A DNA stretch of 64,000 nucleotides, from the NCBI RefSeq assembly GCF_030817535.1, contig NZ_JAUSZL010000002.1:5456001-5520000 (forward strand). Direction: 5' to 3'. A model generated the notes under the pieces. The model made no database searches, was not told the DNA's origin, and was given only the letters and a program-made list of their open reading frames with translations. Both the position numbers and the translations under genes were made by a program. The stretch comes from Streptomyces sp. V3I8 (GTDB taxonomy: Bacteria > Actinomycetota > Actinomycetes > Streptomycetales > Streptomycetaceae). Positions 8,402-17,269 of this stretch are shown here, in pieces. The first letter of the stretch is position 1, and every line of letters starts with the position of its first letter.

Positions 8402-9041
8402 GACGTCGCTCCAGGGCTCGCATGAGGAGGGAAGCCGGATAGGAAATGAGGACGAAGGCCACGCCGATGACCGTCAGCGGCTCGGTGAACTGGAAGTTCT
8501 GCTGCGAGAACAGCCGTGCCTCGCCGAGCATGTCGAGGACGGTGATCGCCATCAGCAGCGGCGTGTCCTTGAGCATCGAGATGACGTAGTTGCCCAGGGC
8601 GGGCACCACCCGGCGGATCGCCTGCGGCAGGATCACCGCGGTCCACGTCCGGGTCAGGGGCAGGTTCAGTGCCGTGGCCGCTTCCCACTGGCCGGCCGGC
8701 ACGCCCTCGATGCCGGCCCGGTAGACCTGCATCGTGTACGTCGAGTAGTGCAGCCCGATGGCGACGACACCGGTGGTCATCGCGGAGAACGTGATGTCCC
8801 ACTCGGGCAGCACGTAGAAGAGGAAGAACAGCTGCACCAGCAGCGGGGTGTTGCGGATGAACTCCGTCACGACCCCGACCGGCCAGCGCACCCAGCGGGT
8901 CGGGGCGCGCATCAGCAGCGCCCACACCAGTCCGAGGGCGAAGGAGATCAGCGAGCCGAGCACCAGGGCCTGCAGGGTGACCAGCAGTCCGTCCCAGAAG
9001 TGCGGCATGAAGTCGCCGACGGCACTCCAGTCCCAGTTCAT
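8391..9041 (-). CDS. ehuD: ABC transporter permease, EhuD-like
   Basis: 216 aa with about five transmembrane helices. The His/Glu/polar amino acid permease signature includes TEFIRNTPLLVQLFF and the EAA loop AATALNLPLTRTWTAVILPQAIRRV. ATG at 9041 overlaps the TGA of the upstream permease (ATGA), so translation is coupled. It pairs with the EhuC-like subunit to form the channel. Confidence 0.85.
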   Translation of the reverse strand: MNWDWSAVGDFMPHFWDGLLVTLQALVLGSLISFALGLVWALLMRAPTRWVRWPVGVVTEFIRNTPLLVQLFFLFYVLPEWDITFSAMTTGVVAIGLHYSTYTMQVYRAGIEGVPAGQWEAATALNLPLTRTWTAVILPQAIRRVVPALGNYVISMLKDTPLLMAITVLDMLGEARLFSQQNFQFTEPLTVIGVAFVLISYPASLLMRALERRLVR

Positions 9042-9757
9042 ACGGCACCTCCGCCGACTCCGGTGGTCTCCGGGCGATGCAGCTCGGCCTGGGACACACC
9101 CTTCTCGGGAACCTCGCCGATGCCGGCCTTGAGGCGCTTCTCCAGTCCGCGCATGAGCCGCGTGAGCAGGAAGGCGATCACGAAGTAGATCAGCAGGATG
9201 TACGTGTAGATCTCCGCGCTCTCCTGCAGCGCGAGCCGCACCAGATTCCCGCTGAAGGCCAGGTCGCCCATGCCCATCACGGACACCAGGGCGGTGCCCT
9301 TGAGCAGCTCGATCAGCAGGTTGGAGAAGGGCGGGACCATCTCCGGCACGGCCTGCGGCAGCTGGATCAGCCGCAGCCGCTGCCAGGGCGTGAAGCTGAG
9401 CGCGATGCCGCCCTCCACCTGCGCCGGGTCCACGGAGTTCAGGGCGCCGCGCACGATCTCGGAGCCGTACGCCCCGTACGTCAGGCCCAGCGCGAGGGTG
9501 CCCGCCCACATCGGGACCAGCTGCCAGCCGAAGGCCAGGGGCAGCACGAAGAACACCCAGAAGATCATGATCAGTGCGGAGGTGCCGCGGAACACCTCCG
9601 TGTAGAAGCCCGCGAGGAAGCGGACGATCCACAGCCGGTGGACGCGCGCGATGCCCATCACGAAGGAGACGGCCCCGGCCAGCAGCGCGCTCAGCACCAG
9701 CAGCTGGACCGTGACCCAGATCCCCTTCAGTACGAGTTCCCAGAGTCCGGATGTCAT
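9038..9757 (-). CDS. ehuC: ABC transporter permease, EhuC-like
   Basis: 239 aa. It has the same permease fold: TEVFRGTSALIMIFWVFFV, then GIALSFTPWQRLRLIQLPQAV as EAA loop, ending in a charged cytosolic tail. ATG at 9757 overlaps the binding-protein stop (ATGA) and has AAGGAG upstream; a GTG three codons earlier lies too close to that site. It is the heteromeric partner of EhuD. Confidence 0.85.
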   Translation of the reverse strand: MTSGLWELVLKGIWVTVQLLVLSALLAGAVSFVMGIARVHRLWIVRFLAGFYTEVFRGTSALIMIFWVFFVLPLAFGWQLVPMWAGTLALGLTYGAYGSEIVRGALNSVDPAQVEGGIALSFTPWQRLRLIQLPQAVPEMVPPFSNLLIELLKGTALVSVMGMGDLAFSGNLVRLALQESAEIYTYILLIYFVIAFLLTRLMRGLEKRLKAGIGEVPEKGVSQAELHRPETTGVGGGAV

Positions 9758-10695
9758 CCGCCGCACAGCTCCTTCGCGGTCAGATCGGTCATCTCGTTCT
9801 TGGTGAAACCGAAGGGCCGCAGGACGCGCAGCAGTTCACCGCTGTCCTTCATCTTCCGCAGTTCGGCGTTGAAGGCGTCCCGCAGGCCCGTCTCGGTGGG
9901 GCGGAACGCGAAACCGCCGCCGTCCGTGTGCGGTTTGCCGTCCACCAGGGGCGCGAACGGCTCGGTCGCCTCCACCCTGCCGGACTTCTTGACGACCTCG
10001 CGGACGGTCAGCGCCGTCCCGGCGAACACGTCGACCCGGCCCGCCTCGACGGCGTTCAGGCCCGCGACCTGGTCCTGCACGATCAGGATGTCGCTCTCCT
10101 CGTACCCGGCCCCGACCGCGTACCGGATCTCCGCGTATCCCGTTCCGGTCGCGAACTTCGCCCCCGACTCCACGACGTCCTTGTAGTCGCGCAGCTTCTT
10201 CGGGTTGCCCTTGCGCACGATGAAGGCGTCGAGCATCTGGTAGTCGGGGTCGGAGAAGATCACCTGCGCGCAGCGCTCGGCGTTGATGTACATGCCGGCC
10301 GCGACCACGTCGAACTGCTGGGACTTCAGGCCGGGAATGAGCGAGCCGAACTCCGTCGGCACGGGCTGGACGTTCTCCACCCCCAGCCGCCCGAAGATGA
10401 CCTTGGCCAGTTCCGGGGCCTCACCCGTGAGCTCGCCGTCCTTGTCGATGTAGCCGAAGGGGATCTCCCCGGCGATGCCGAGCCGTACGACGCCCTGCGC
10501 CCTCAGCCGGTCCAGGAGGTCGCCGCCGTCCTTGCCCGACGCCGTGGCCACGCGGCTGCAGCCGGTGGCGCCGAGCGCGCCCAGCGCGCCGAGCGCCGTG
10601 ACGCCCGCCAGCAGCGACCGGCGGCTCGTGCCGTGCGCGGCCCGGGTTCTTTCCTCCGGTGAAGCGTTCGAGTCGTTCCCAAGTGGTGGAGCCAT
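9754..10695 (-). CDS. ehuB: Solute-binding lipoprotein, ectoine/hydroxyectoine type
   Basis: 313 aa. The N-terminus has twin arginines (TSRRSLLAG), a hydrophobic stretch and a lipobox-like ATGC, so export and lipid anchoring are likely. The SBP_bac_3 domain begins with GVVRLGIAGEIPFGY. The features GELTGEAPELA, TEFGSLIPGLKS, DVVAAGMYI, RCAQVIFSDPDY and AFIVRKGNPK agree with EhuB proteins as I remember them. It captures compatible solutes, or a related amino acid, outside the cell for the permeases encoded downstream. ATG at 10695 has a weak ribosome site, so the start is uncertain. The promoter region (10696-10860) is shared with a divergent oxidoreductase gene and has an AT-rich patch near 10720-10742. 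Confidence 0.8.
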   Translation of the reverse strand: MAPPLGNDSNASPEERTRAAHGTSRRSLLAGVTALGALGALGATGCSRVATASGKDGGDLLDRLRAQGVVRLGIAGEIPFGYIDKDGELTGEAPELAKVIFGRLGVENVQPVPTEFGSLIPGLKSQQFDVVAAGMYINAERCAQVIFSDPDYQMLDAFIVRKGNPKKLRDYKDVVESGAKFATGTGYAEIRYAVGAGYEESDILIVQDQVAGLNAVEAGRVDVFAGTALTVREVVKKSGRVEATEPFAPLVDGKPHTDGGGFAFRPTETGLRDAFNAELRKMKDSGELLRVLRPFGFTKNEMTDLTAKELCGG

Positions 10696-10860
10696 GGGCG
10701 CGCGGCTACCCAAGGCGATGCAAACTATTCGGATTAATTTGCGCCTGTATCGCCGTGCGGGTGCGTCACCCCCACGGGCGGGGCGCGGGGCGCGGGGAAC
10801 AACCGGAGCCTCCCTCCTGTTATGGGGGGCGGACACCTACGCACCAACAGGAGGAACCCC

Positions 10861-11982
<1,122 letters not shown>

Positions 11983-12015
11983 CGGGGCGGGGCGGGGAAC
12001 GGGGCGGGCGGCGGC

Positions 12016-14091
12016 CTACGGGCGGGCCGCCGCCGTCAGGAGCGCGGAGATGCGGTCCGGGGCCACCGGGCGGGAGTACAGCCACCCCTGCCCGGTGTCG
12101 CAGCCGATGCGCCGCAGGCGGGTCGCCTGGCCCGCCGTCTCCACGCACTCGGCGGTGACGGTGAGGCCGAGCCGGTGCGCGAGCTGGATCATCGCCTCGA
12201 CGACGACCTCGTCGGCCGGGTTGGGCGGCGCGCCCACGCCGTCACCGCCCACGCCCGCGCCGTCGCCGCTCTCGTACTGGAAGCCCCGTACGAACGAGCC
12301 GTCGAGCTTCAGCACCGACACCGGCAGCCGGCTGAGGTAGGCGAGGTTCGAGTAGCCCGTGCCGAAGTCGTCGATGGCGATGCCCACGCCCATGTCGCTG
12401 AGCGCCTGCAGGGCCTGGAGCGGCCGGCCCGCGGAGCCCATCACCGCGGACTCGGTGAGCTCCAGCTGCAACAGGTGCGGGGCGAGCCCGGTCTCCGCGA
12501 GGATCGCCGCCACGTCGGAGACCAGGTCGGAGTCCCAGACCTGCCGCACCGCCACGTTGACGCTGACGAAGATCGGCTCGGCGTCCGGGTGGTCCAGCTG
12601 CCACCGGCGCGCCTGCCGGCAGGCGGTCGCCAGCACCCAGCGGCCGAGCTGCACGATCGACCCGTCCTCCTCGGCAAGTCCGATGAACCGATTCGGCGTC
12701 AGTGTGCCGAACTGAGGATGGTTCCATCGCACCAGCGCCTCGACGCCGCGCAGCACCCCGTCCTCCATGCACACCAGCGGCTGGTACTCCAGCGTGAACT
12801 CCCCGCGCTCGACGGCGGGGCGCAGCGTGGAGGACAGCGCCTGCCGGGTCATGCGGTGCGCGTTGCGCTCGGGGTCGAACAGCGTCCAGCGGCCTTTGCC
12901 GTCCGCCTTCGCCCAGTACAGCGTGGTGTCGGCGGCCTGCATCAGACCGGTCGCGGTGGTACCGGCCGCGTGCCGCTCGACCACACCGATCGACGCCGAG
13001 ACCGACAGCCGCTGCCCCGAGAGGTCGAAGGGCACCTGCAGGGACTTCAGTACGGAGCCGGCGAGCTCGGCGAGCTGCTCGGTGCCCGTCGAGTCCTCGA
13101 CCAGCAGGGCGAACTCGTCGCCGCCGAGCCGGGCGACCAGGGGGGTGGCCGTTCTCGCGTACCCGGCCTCGTTGGCGCAGCGCGTCAGCCGCTCGGCGAC
13201 GGCCGCGAGCAGCCGGTCGCCGACACGGTGGCCGAGCGTGTCGTTGACCGCCTTGAACCCGTCGAGATCCAGGTAGCACAGCCCGATGCGGCCGGTGCCC
13301 GACTCCTCGTACGCCTCCGCCTCCAGGGCGGCCGACAGCCGCTCGAAGAACAGGGTGCGGTTGGGCAGCCGGGTCACCGGGTCGTGCATCTGAAGGTGCC
13401 GCAGCCGGGCCTGGAGCTCCCGGCGCCCGCTGATGTCGGAGACCGAGATCAGCACCGCCCGCTCCTCCTCGGGCAGCGGACTGACGGTCACCTGCGCCCA
13501 CAGCGAGTGACCGTCGGGATGCTTGAGACGCCGGGTGCAGCGGAGCCTGGCCTGCCGGCCGCGCAGCACCTCGCGGTACGCGTGCCAGGTGCGGGCGTCG
13601 GTGGCGAGGTCCACCAGGTCGGCGGCGATCCGCCCGGTCAGGCTGTTCCCGCCGGAACCCGTGCCGAGCAGCGCGGCCAGGGTGTCGTTGGCCGTGACGA
13701 CCCGGCCCTCGCGGTCCACGACGGCCATCGCGAGGGGGGCCGCGGCGAAGGTGGCCCGAAAGGTACGGGGGCCGGTCTCCGCGCCGGACTCCGTGCCGGA
13801 CTCCGCGCGCGCCGGGATTCCGGTCGGGCCGCCGGGCGGGCCGGTGGCCGAGAGCCGCGCCGGCAGCCCCGCCGCCAGACCGACCGGGAACTCGGCCGAA
13901 AGGGCGACCGGAAGCCCGGTCGTGAGGTCGACCGGGGGGTCGATCAAGGGGTCTGCCAGGGGCTCGACCCGTCGGGCCCGCTCCTCAGGAGAAGGGGTCC
14001 CGGCGCGAGGAGAGGTGGCAATCTGACTCTCTGTGACGGCCGACCGAACGAGGTCTGCCGTGGGCGCCTGCCCATCGGACGTTCCGCTCAC
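12016..14091 (-). CDS. cdgA: PAS-GGDEF-EAL cyclic-di-GMP enzyme CdgA
   Basis: 691 aa. A low-complexity N-terminus (1-105, repeated Leu-Pro/Ala/Gly phrases) is followed by a PAS domain (about 108-225), GGDEF (about 235-405) and EAL (about 415-690). The active-site GGDEF is intact at 323-327. The expected RxxD inhibitory site upstream of it is degenerate, so product inhibition may be lost. The EAL motif (451-453) and later ligands (SVNVAVRQ, LELTES, DDFGTGYSNL, LKLDGSF, AECVET, GQGWLYSRP) are present, so phosphodiesterase activity is plausible. A Gly-rich insertion follows GFQYES. From memory, S. coelicolor CdgA has this architecture and is a BldD target affecting development. GTG start with GGGAG upstream. 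Confidence 0.9.
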   Translation of the reverse strand: MSGTSDGQAPTADLVRSAVTESQIATSPRAGTPSPEERARRVEPLADPLIDPPVDLTTGLPVALSAEFPVGLAAGLPARLSATGPPGGPTGIPARAESGTESGAETGPRTFRATFAAAPLAMAVVDREGRVVTANDTLAALLGTGSGGNSLTGRIAADLVDLATDARTWHAYREVLRGRQARLRCTRRLKHPDGHSLWAQVTVSPLPEEERAVLISVSDISGRRELQARLRHLQMHDPVTRLPNRTLFFERLSAALEAEAYEESGTGRIGLCYLDLDGFKAVNDTLGHRVGDRLLAAVAERLTRCANEAGYARTATPLVARLGGDEFALLVEDSTGTEQLAELAGSVLKSLQVPFDLSGQRLSVSASIGVVERHAAGTTATGLMQAADTTLYWAKADGKGRWTLFDPERNAHRMTRQALSSTLRPAVERGEFTLEYQPLVCMEDGVLRGVEALVRWNHPQFGTLTPNRFIGLAEEDGSIVQLGRWVLATACRQARRWQLDHPDAEPIFVSVNVAVRQVWDSDLVSDVAAILAETGLAPHLLQLELTESAVMGSAGRPLQALQALSDMGVGIAIDDFGTGYSNLAYLSRLPVSVLKLDGSFVRGFQYESGDGAGVGGDGVGAPPNPADEVVVEAMIQLAHRLGLTVTAECVETAGQATRLRRIGCDTGQGWLYSRPVAPDRISALLTAAARP

Positions 14092-14487
14092 CGTTCGCTC
14101 CCGCTGTGCACTCGTTCGTCGTACAGGTCTCGTCGGGGGTCGGCCGGTGGTGGACGGCCGCTCCAGCCGTGTCCGCGCAGGAAAGTGTGCCGATCATAGA
14201 GGCTGGCTGTTAGCCCTTCCAGCTACTGCCCAGTGTCCCGGAAGGGCACCCCTTTCTGACAGATCGTTTCTGCCCGCACCTGGACAGGTTCCTTCACCGG
14301 CAGATCACTTGTGACGTTCTGTGAGTACTCGGGGTGTCGGCGCGTCCAGGCGCCCCCCCTGGTGCTCCCCGATGTGCTCGGTCGGATGTCGGCACGCTCA
14401 CTCCTTTGGATCAGATAAACAGGGCACGGAGGAACAAAACGGCACAGGCTGGGTGCGGTATCCCGAATTCCGCATCCGGAGGTCGAC
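14092..14487. other. Divergent promoter region between cdgA and the M6 protease gene
   Basis: 396 bp without a supported gene. It should hold both promoters. I looked for a BldD box in front of cdgA and found only a short TCAC-TT-GTGA inverted repeat at about 14306-14315, whose half-site spacing does not fit BldD. Confidence 0.4.
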
Positions 14488-15849
14488 GTGCCGCGTCCGC
14501 TGCCCCTCGGGGGGCTCACCCGTGGCGGGGTCCGGTCCCGTCGGCGCGCCCCGGGACGGCGCGGGTGCGGATGGCGCGGCTGCGCGGCCGTCCTCACCTC
14601 GTTGACGGCCCTCGCCGCCACGTCGCTGATCGCACCCCCGGTCGCCGTGCCGCTGTCGATGCCGTGCGCGCTGAAGCGGACCGAGGTCCACCACTCGGAG
14701 GGCCTGGACACCTGGAACGCTGCCTATCCGCGCCCCGTCCGCCGGCTGGACGCGGTGATGGTGTTCCTCTCTTTCCCGGACGCCGAGCCGCTGACCCGTC
14801 CCGCCGAGCTGACGGCCGACTACTTCCCCGCGACCAGCCGCTTCTTCGAACAGGCCTCCTACGGCAAGTTCCGGCTGCGCCTGCACCCGCTGCGCGAATG
14901 GATCCGGATGCCGAGGGCCTCGACGGCGTACGCCATACGGCGCGACTGGCACGCGGCGGCGCGCTCCGCCTATCTGCGGGACGCCCTCGCGGCGGCGGAC
15001 CGCCGGGTCGACTTCTCCCGCTACGACATCGTCTACTTCGTCGCCGATCCCGACGCCCCCGGGGTCGACTCCGACGCGACGAAGGTGGTGAACCTGGAGA
15101 TGCCGCTGCGGGCCGACGGGACGGACATCCACCGGGTTGTCACGGTGTTCGAGAAGCATCCGCCGGACCGGCTGGTCCTGGCCCACGAGACCGGGCACGT
15201 CTTCGACCTGCCCGACCTCTACCACCGGCCCGTCGACGGCAAGGGCGACTGGGACACGCACGTCGGCGACTGGGATCTCATGGGCAGCCAGTTCGGGCTC
15301 GCCCCGGACCTCTTCGGCTGGCACAAGTGGAAGCTGGGGTGGCTGGAACCGCGCCAGGTGGCGTGCGTACGGGGTGCGGGCCGCCGGGGCGCGCGGCTGA
15401 CGCTCGAGCCGCTGGCGGCGGGGCCCGGGGCGGTCGCGGCGGGTGCGGAACCCGCCGGGCGGGCGGGCGCGCCCGGGGGCGGGTCCGACTGGGCGGGGTC
15501 CGGGTCGGACGGCGGGACGAAGCTGGCGGTGGTGCGGACGGCGCGGGACCGTGTCGTGGCCCTGGAGGTGCGGGGGCCGGCCGGCAACGACCGGGCGGCC
15601 TGCGCGCAGGGCGTCCTCGTCTACCGCGTGCGCGGCGGGGCGGAGTCCGGCCGCGGGCCGATCGAGGTCGTCGACGCGCACCCCGGGTCCGGCGGCTGCT
15701 GGGACGACTCGGTCTACGGCCCGCTCGCGGACGCGCCGGTCGGCGTCGGGGAGAGCTTCACCGTGCCCGGCGAGGGCGTACGCGTCGAGGTGCACGACCG
15801 GACGGCTTCGGGGGCGTGGACGGTGACGGTGTCGACGGACGCGTCATGA
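14488..15849 (+). CDS. Secreted M6-family (immune inhibitor A-like) metalloprotease
   Basis: 453 aa. An Arg-rich N-terminus and a hydrophobic stretch (about 30-55) form a signal peptide. The zinc motif HExxH is present as LAHETGHVFDLPDLY, followed by GDWDLMGSQ, the M6 family's third-ligand region. YDIVYFVADPDAPGVD precedes it. A Gly/Ala-rich low-complexity insert (about 310-345) separates the catalytic part from a beta-rich C-terminal domain. GTG at 14488 is preceded by CCGGAGG. It probably degrades proteins outside the cell. It is monocistronic and its 3' end meets a convergent tRNA-Lys. Confidence 0.85.
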   Translation: MPRPLPLGGLTRGGVRSRRRAPGRRGCGWRGCAAVLTSLTALAATSLIAPPVAVPLSMPCALKRTEVHHSEGLDTWNAAYPRPVRRLDAVMVFLSFPDAEPLTRPAELTADYFPATSRFFEQASYGKFRLRLHPLREWIRMPRASTAYAIRRDWHAAARSAYLRDALAAADRRVDFSRYDIVYFVADPDAPGVDSDATKVVNLEMPLRADGTDIHRVVTVFEKHPPDRLVLAHETGHVFDLPDLYHRPVDGKGDWDTHVGDWDLMGSQFGLAPDLFGWHKWKLGWLEPRQVACVRGAGRRGARLTLEPLAAGPGAVAAGAEPAGRAGAPGGGSDWAGSGSDGGTKLAVVRTARDRVVALEVRGPAGNDRAACAQGVLVYRVRGGAESGRGPIEVVDAHPGSGGCWDDSVYGPLADAPVGVGESFTVPGEGVRVEVHDRTASGAWTVTVSTDAS

Positions 15850-15860
15850 CACCGCATGCG

Positions 15861-15889
15861 AAAAGCCCCCCGCTTGCGCGAGGGGCTCT
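15861..15889 (-). terminator. Rho-independent terminator of tRNA-Lys copy 2
   Basis: On the minus strand, AGCCCCTCGC pairs with GCGGGGGGCT around a GCAA loop and is followed by TTTT. It lies 10 nt after the tRNA 3' end and could also serve the convergent protease gene. Confidence 0.9.
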
Positions 15890-15899
15890 CCACCGTCTG

Positions 15900-15973
15900 T
15901 GCGCCGCCAGGGACTCGAACCCCGGACCCGCTGATTAAGAGTCAGCTGCTCTAACCAACTGAGCTAGCGGCGC
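15900..15973 (-). tRNA. tRNA-Lys (CTT), copy 2
   Basis: The body is identical to the tRNA-Lys at 6459-6532, with a CTT anticodon and full cloverleaf. No CCA is encoded here. Its 5' end overlaps the last 10 nt of the upstream same-strand coding sequence, so the tRNA may be processed from a longer transcript. Confidence 0.97.
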
Positions 15974-16680
15974 CTGCTGACGTCGTAGACTTTAGCACCC
16001 TGATCGGCGGGAGGAAAAATCGATATCGGCGCCGCGGGGGAGGGCGTCGACAGCCGCCGCCGGGCCGCTGACCTGGCCGCCCGCACCGCCGCCCAGAGCA
16101 TGACCTCCGGACCGGGCAGCCAGGGTTCCCGGGTGTCGGGGGCGACGAGCCAGCGGGAGTCCAGCTGGGTGCCGGGAACCGCCTGCGTCGGGGCGGGGAC
16201 CGTCACCGCGTCGCCGGTGCCGTGGCACAGGAGCGCCGGGATGGCCCGGCCGCGGTCCGAGCCGCCGCCCGAGCCGCGCTCCTCCCAGGCCAGGAGCGTG
16301 GGCAGGCGCTGGGCCGTGCCCGGCGCGGCGAACAGCAGTATCCGGCCCCGGTGGGCGGCCACGGGGCCCGAGCCGGGGCCCTCGTCCCAGAGCCGGTCGA
16401 GCATGAGGCGGCCGAAGACGGCGGGCGCGTTGACGACGTCGAAGGTGGAGCCGCAGGCCAGGACGGCCGGGGCGGTGGGCCGGTCCTCCCACAGGAGGCG
16501 GGTGCTGCGTGGATACGTTCCCGCCGACGCGAGCCAGGCCGCGCCCTCGGGGGTGACCCCGGTGACCTCCGGGGCGCCGAGTGCGTCGAACGGGTTCGGG
16601 AGCGCCTCGGCGGTGTGGGTGTCGCCGACGGTTCCGGAGCAGTGGGGGGCGTTGCTTGCCAGGTTCCGATCGATGCTCAT
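15964..16680 (-). CDS. Prim-Pol-like (bifunctional DNA primase/polymerase-type) family protein
   Basis: 238 aa. It contains ALGAPEVTGVTPEGAAWLAS, GSTFDVVNAPAVFGRLMLD, HRGRILLFAAPGTAQRLPTLLAWEERG and SRWLVAPDTREPWLPGPE. This pattern recurs in Streptomyces proteins annotated as bifunctional DNA primase/polymerase N-terminal domains. I see no obvious full catalytic Asp triad, so it may be a degenerate, regulatory member. The reading frame ends 10 nt inside the tRNA-Lys gene. The ATG at 16680 has a weak ribosome site; in-frame earlier starts are possible. A 14-bp palindrome lies about 90 bp upstream. Confidence 0.55.
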   Translation of the reverse strand: MSIDRNLASNAPHCSGTVGDTHTAEALPNPFDALGAPEVTGVTPEGAAWLASAGTYPRSTRLLWEDRPTAPAVLACGSTFDVVNAPAVFGRLMLDRLWDEGPGSGPVAAHRGRILLFAAPGTAQRLPTLLAWEERGSGGGSDRGRAIPALLCHGTGDAVTVPAPTQAVPGTQLDSRWLVAPDTREPWLPGPEVMLWAAVRAARSAARRRLSTPSPAAPISIFPPADQGAKVYDVSRRR

Positions 16681-16770
16681 GGCATTCAGATCTACCCGTG
16701 GTGAACAAGTGATTCCACAGAGTTGCCGATATCCGGGACAGGGGAGGACGGGGTGGAGTATCTTGCCCGC

Positions 16771-16784
16771 CTGGCATATGCCAG
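16771..16784. promoter_or_regulatory. Perfect 14-bp palindrome, candidate operator
   Basis: CTGGCATATGCCAG lies in the gap between the Prim-Pol-like gene and the small gene upstream, close to AAGATA on the minus strand, which could be a -10 element. It resembles a dimeric regulator site; no regulator is known to me for it. Confidence 0.35.
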
Positions 16785-16794
16785 ACATGGTTTC

Positions 16795-17160
16795 TCAGGC
16801 CGGATCCGCGTACCCCTCCGCGTCGGCCCCCCGCAGCAGCTCCCGCCCGAACTCGACCATCTTCTTCGCGTAGTCCTCGGTCCACTCGGCCCGCGCGGCG
16901 ATCTCCGCGCCGGTGAGCCGGTCGAACCGGCGGGGATCGGCGAGCTGGGCCGCGGCCATCGCCTGGAACTCCACCGCCCGGTCGGTCGCCGCACGGAACG
17001 CGTGCGTCAGCTCCGTGGCCCGCGCCAGCAGCGCCCGCGGATCGTCGATCGACTCCAGGTCGAAGAAGTGCTCCGGATCGGCGGCGGCCTCCGCGGGCTC
17101 GAAGAGCAGCGGCGCGGGGCGAAGCCGCGGCTCGTTCCGACGCGGCGTGGGCTCCGCCAT
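16795..17160 (-). CDS. Small helical protein of unknown function
   Basis: 121 aa, acidic, mostly helical, with no signal peptide or transmembrane segment. Phrases include PEHFFDLESIDDPRALLARATEL and AEWTEDYAKKMVEFGRELL. ATG at 17160 has a strong GAGGAGGAG site, and codon use is typical of the genus, so it is a real gene. It lies between the Prim-Pol-like gene and the helicase operon on the same strand. I do not recognise the family. Confidence 0.6.
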   Translation of the reverse strand: MAEPTPRRNEPRLRPAPLLFEPAEAAADPEHFFDLESIDDPRALLARATELTHAFRAATDRAVEFQAMAAAQLADPRRFDRLTGAEIAARAEWTEDYAKKMVEFGRELLRGADAEGYADPA

Positions 17161-17269
17161 GACTTCTCCTCCTCGTACAGCGGTCGGCCCGTCCTTGTGG
17201 GCGGGCCACCGTCCATTGTCCCTTGACCGCGCAAGAGGGCCCCGGCGCACCGGCCGGCCCCGCGCTTCC

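Noticed and set aside
14306..14315. BldD box before cdgA
   Set aside because: TCACTTGTGA has inverted symmetry but lacks the BldD half-site spacing, and lies more than 200 bp from the start.
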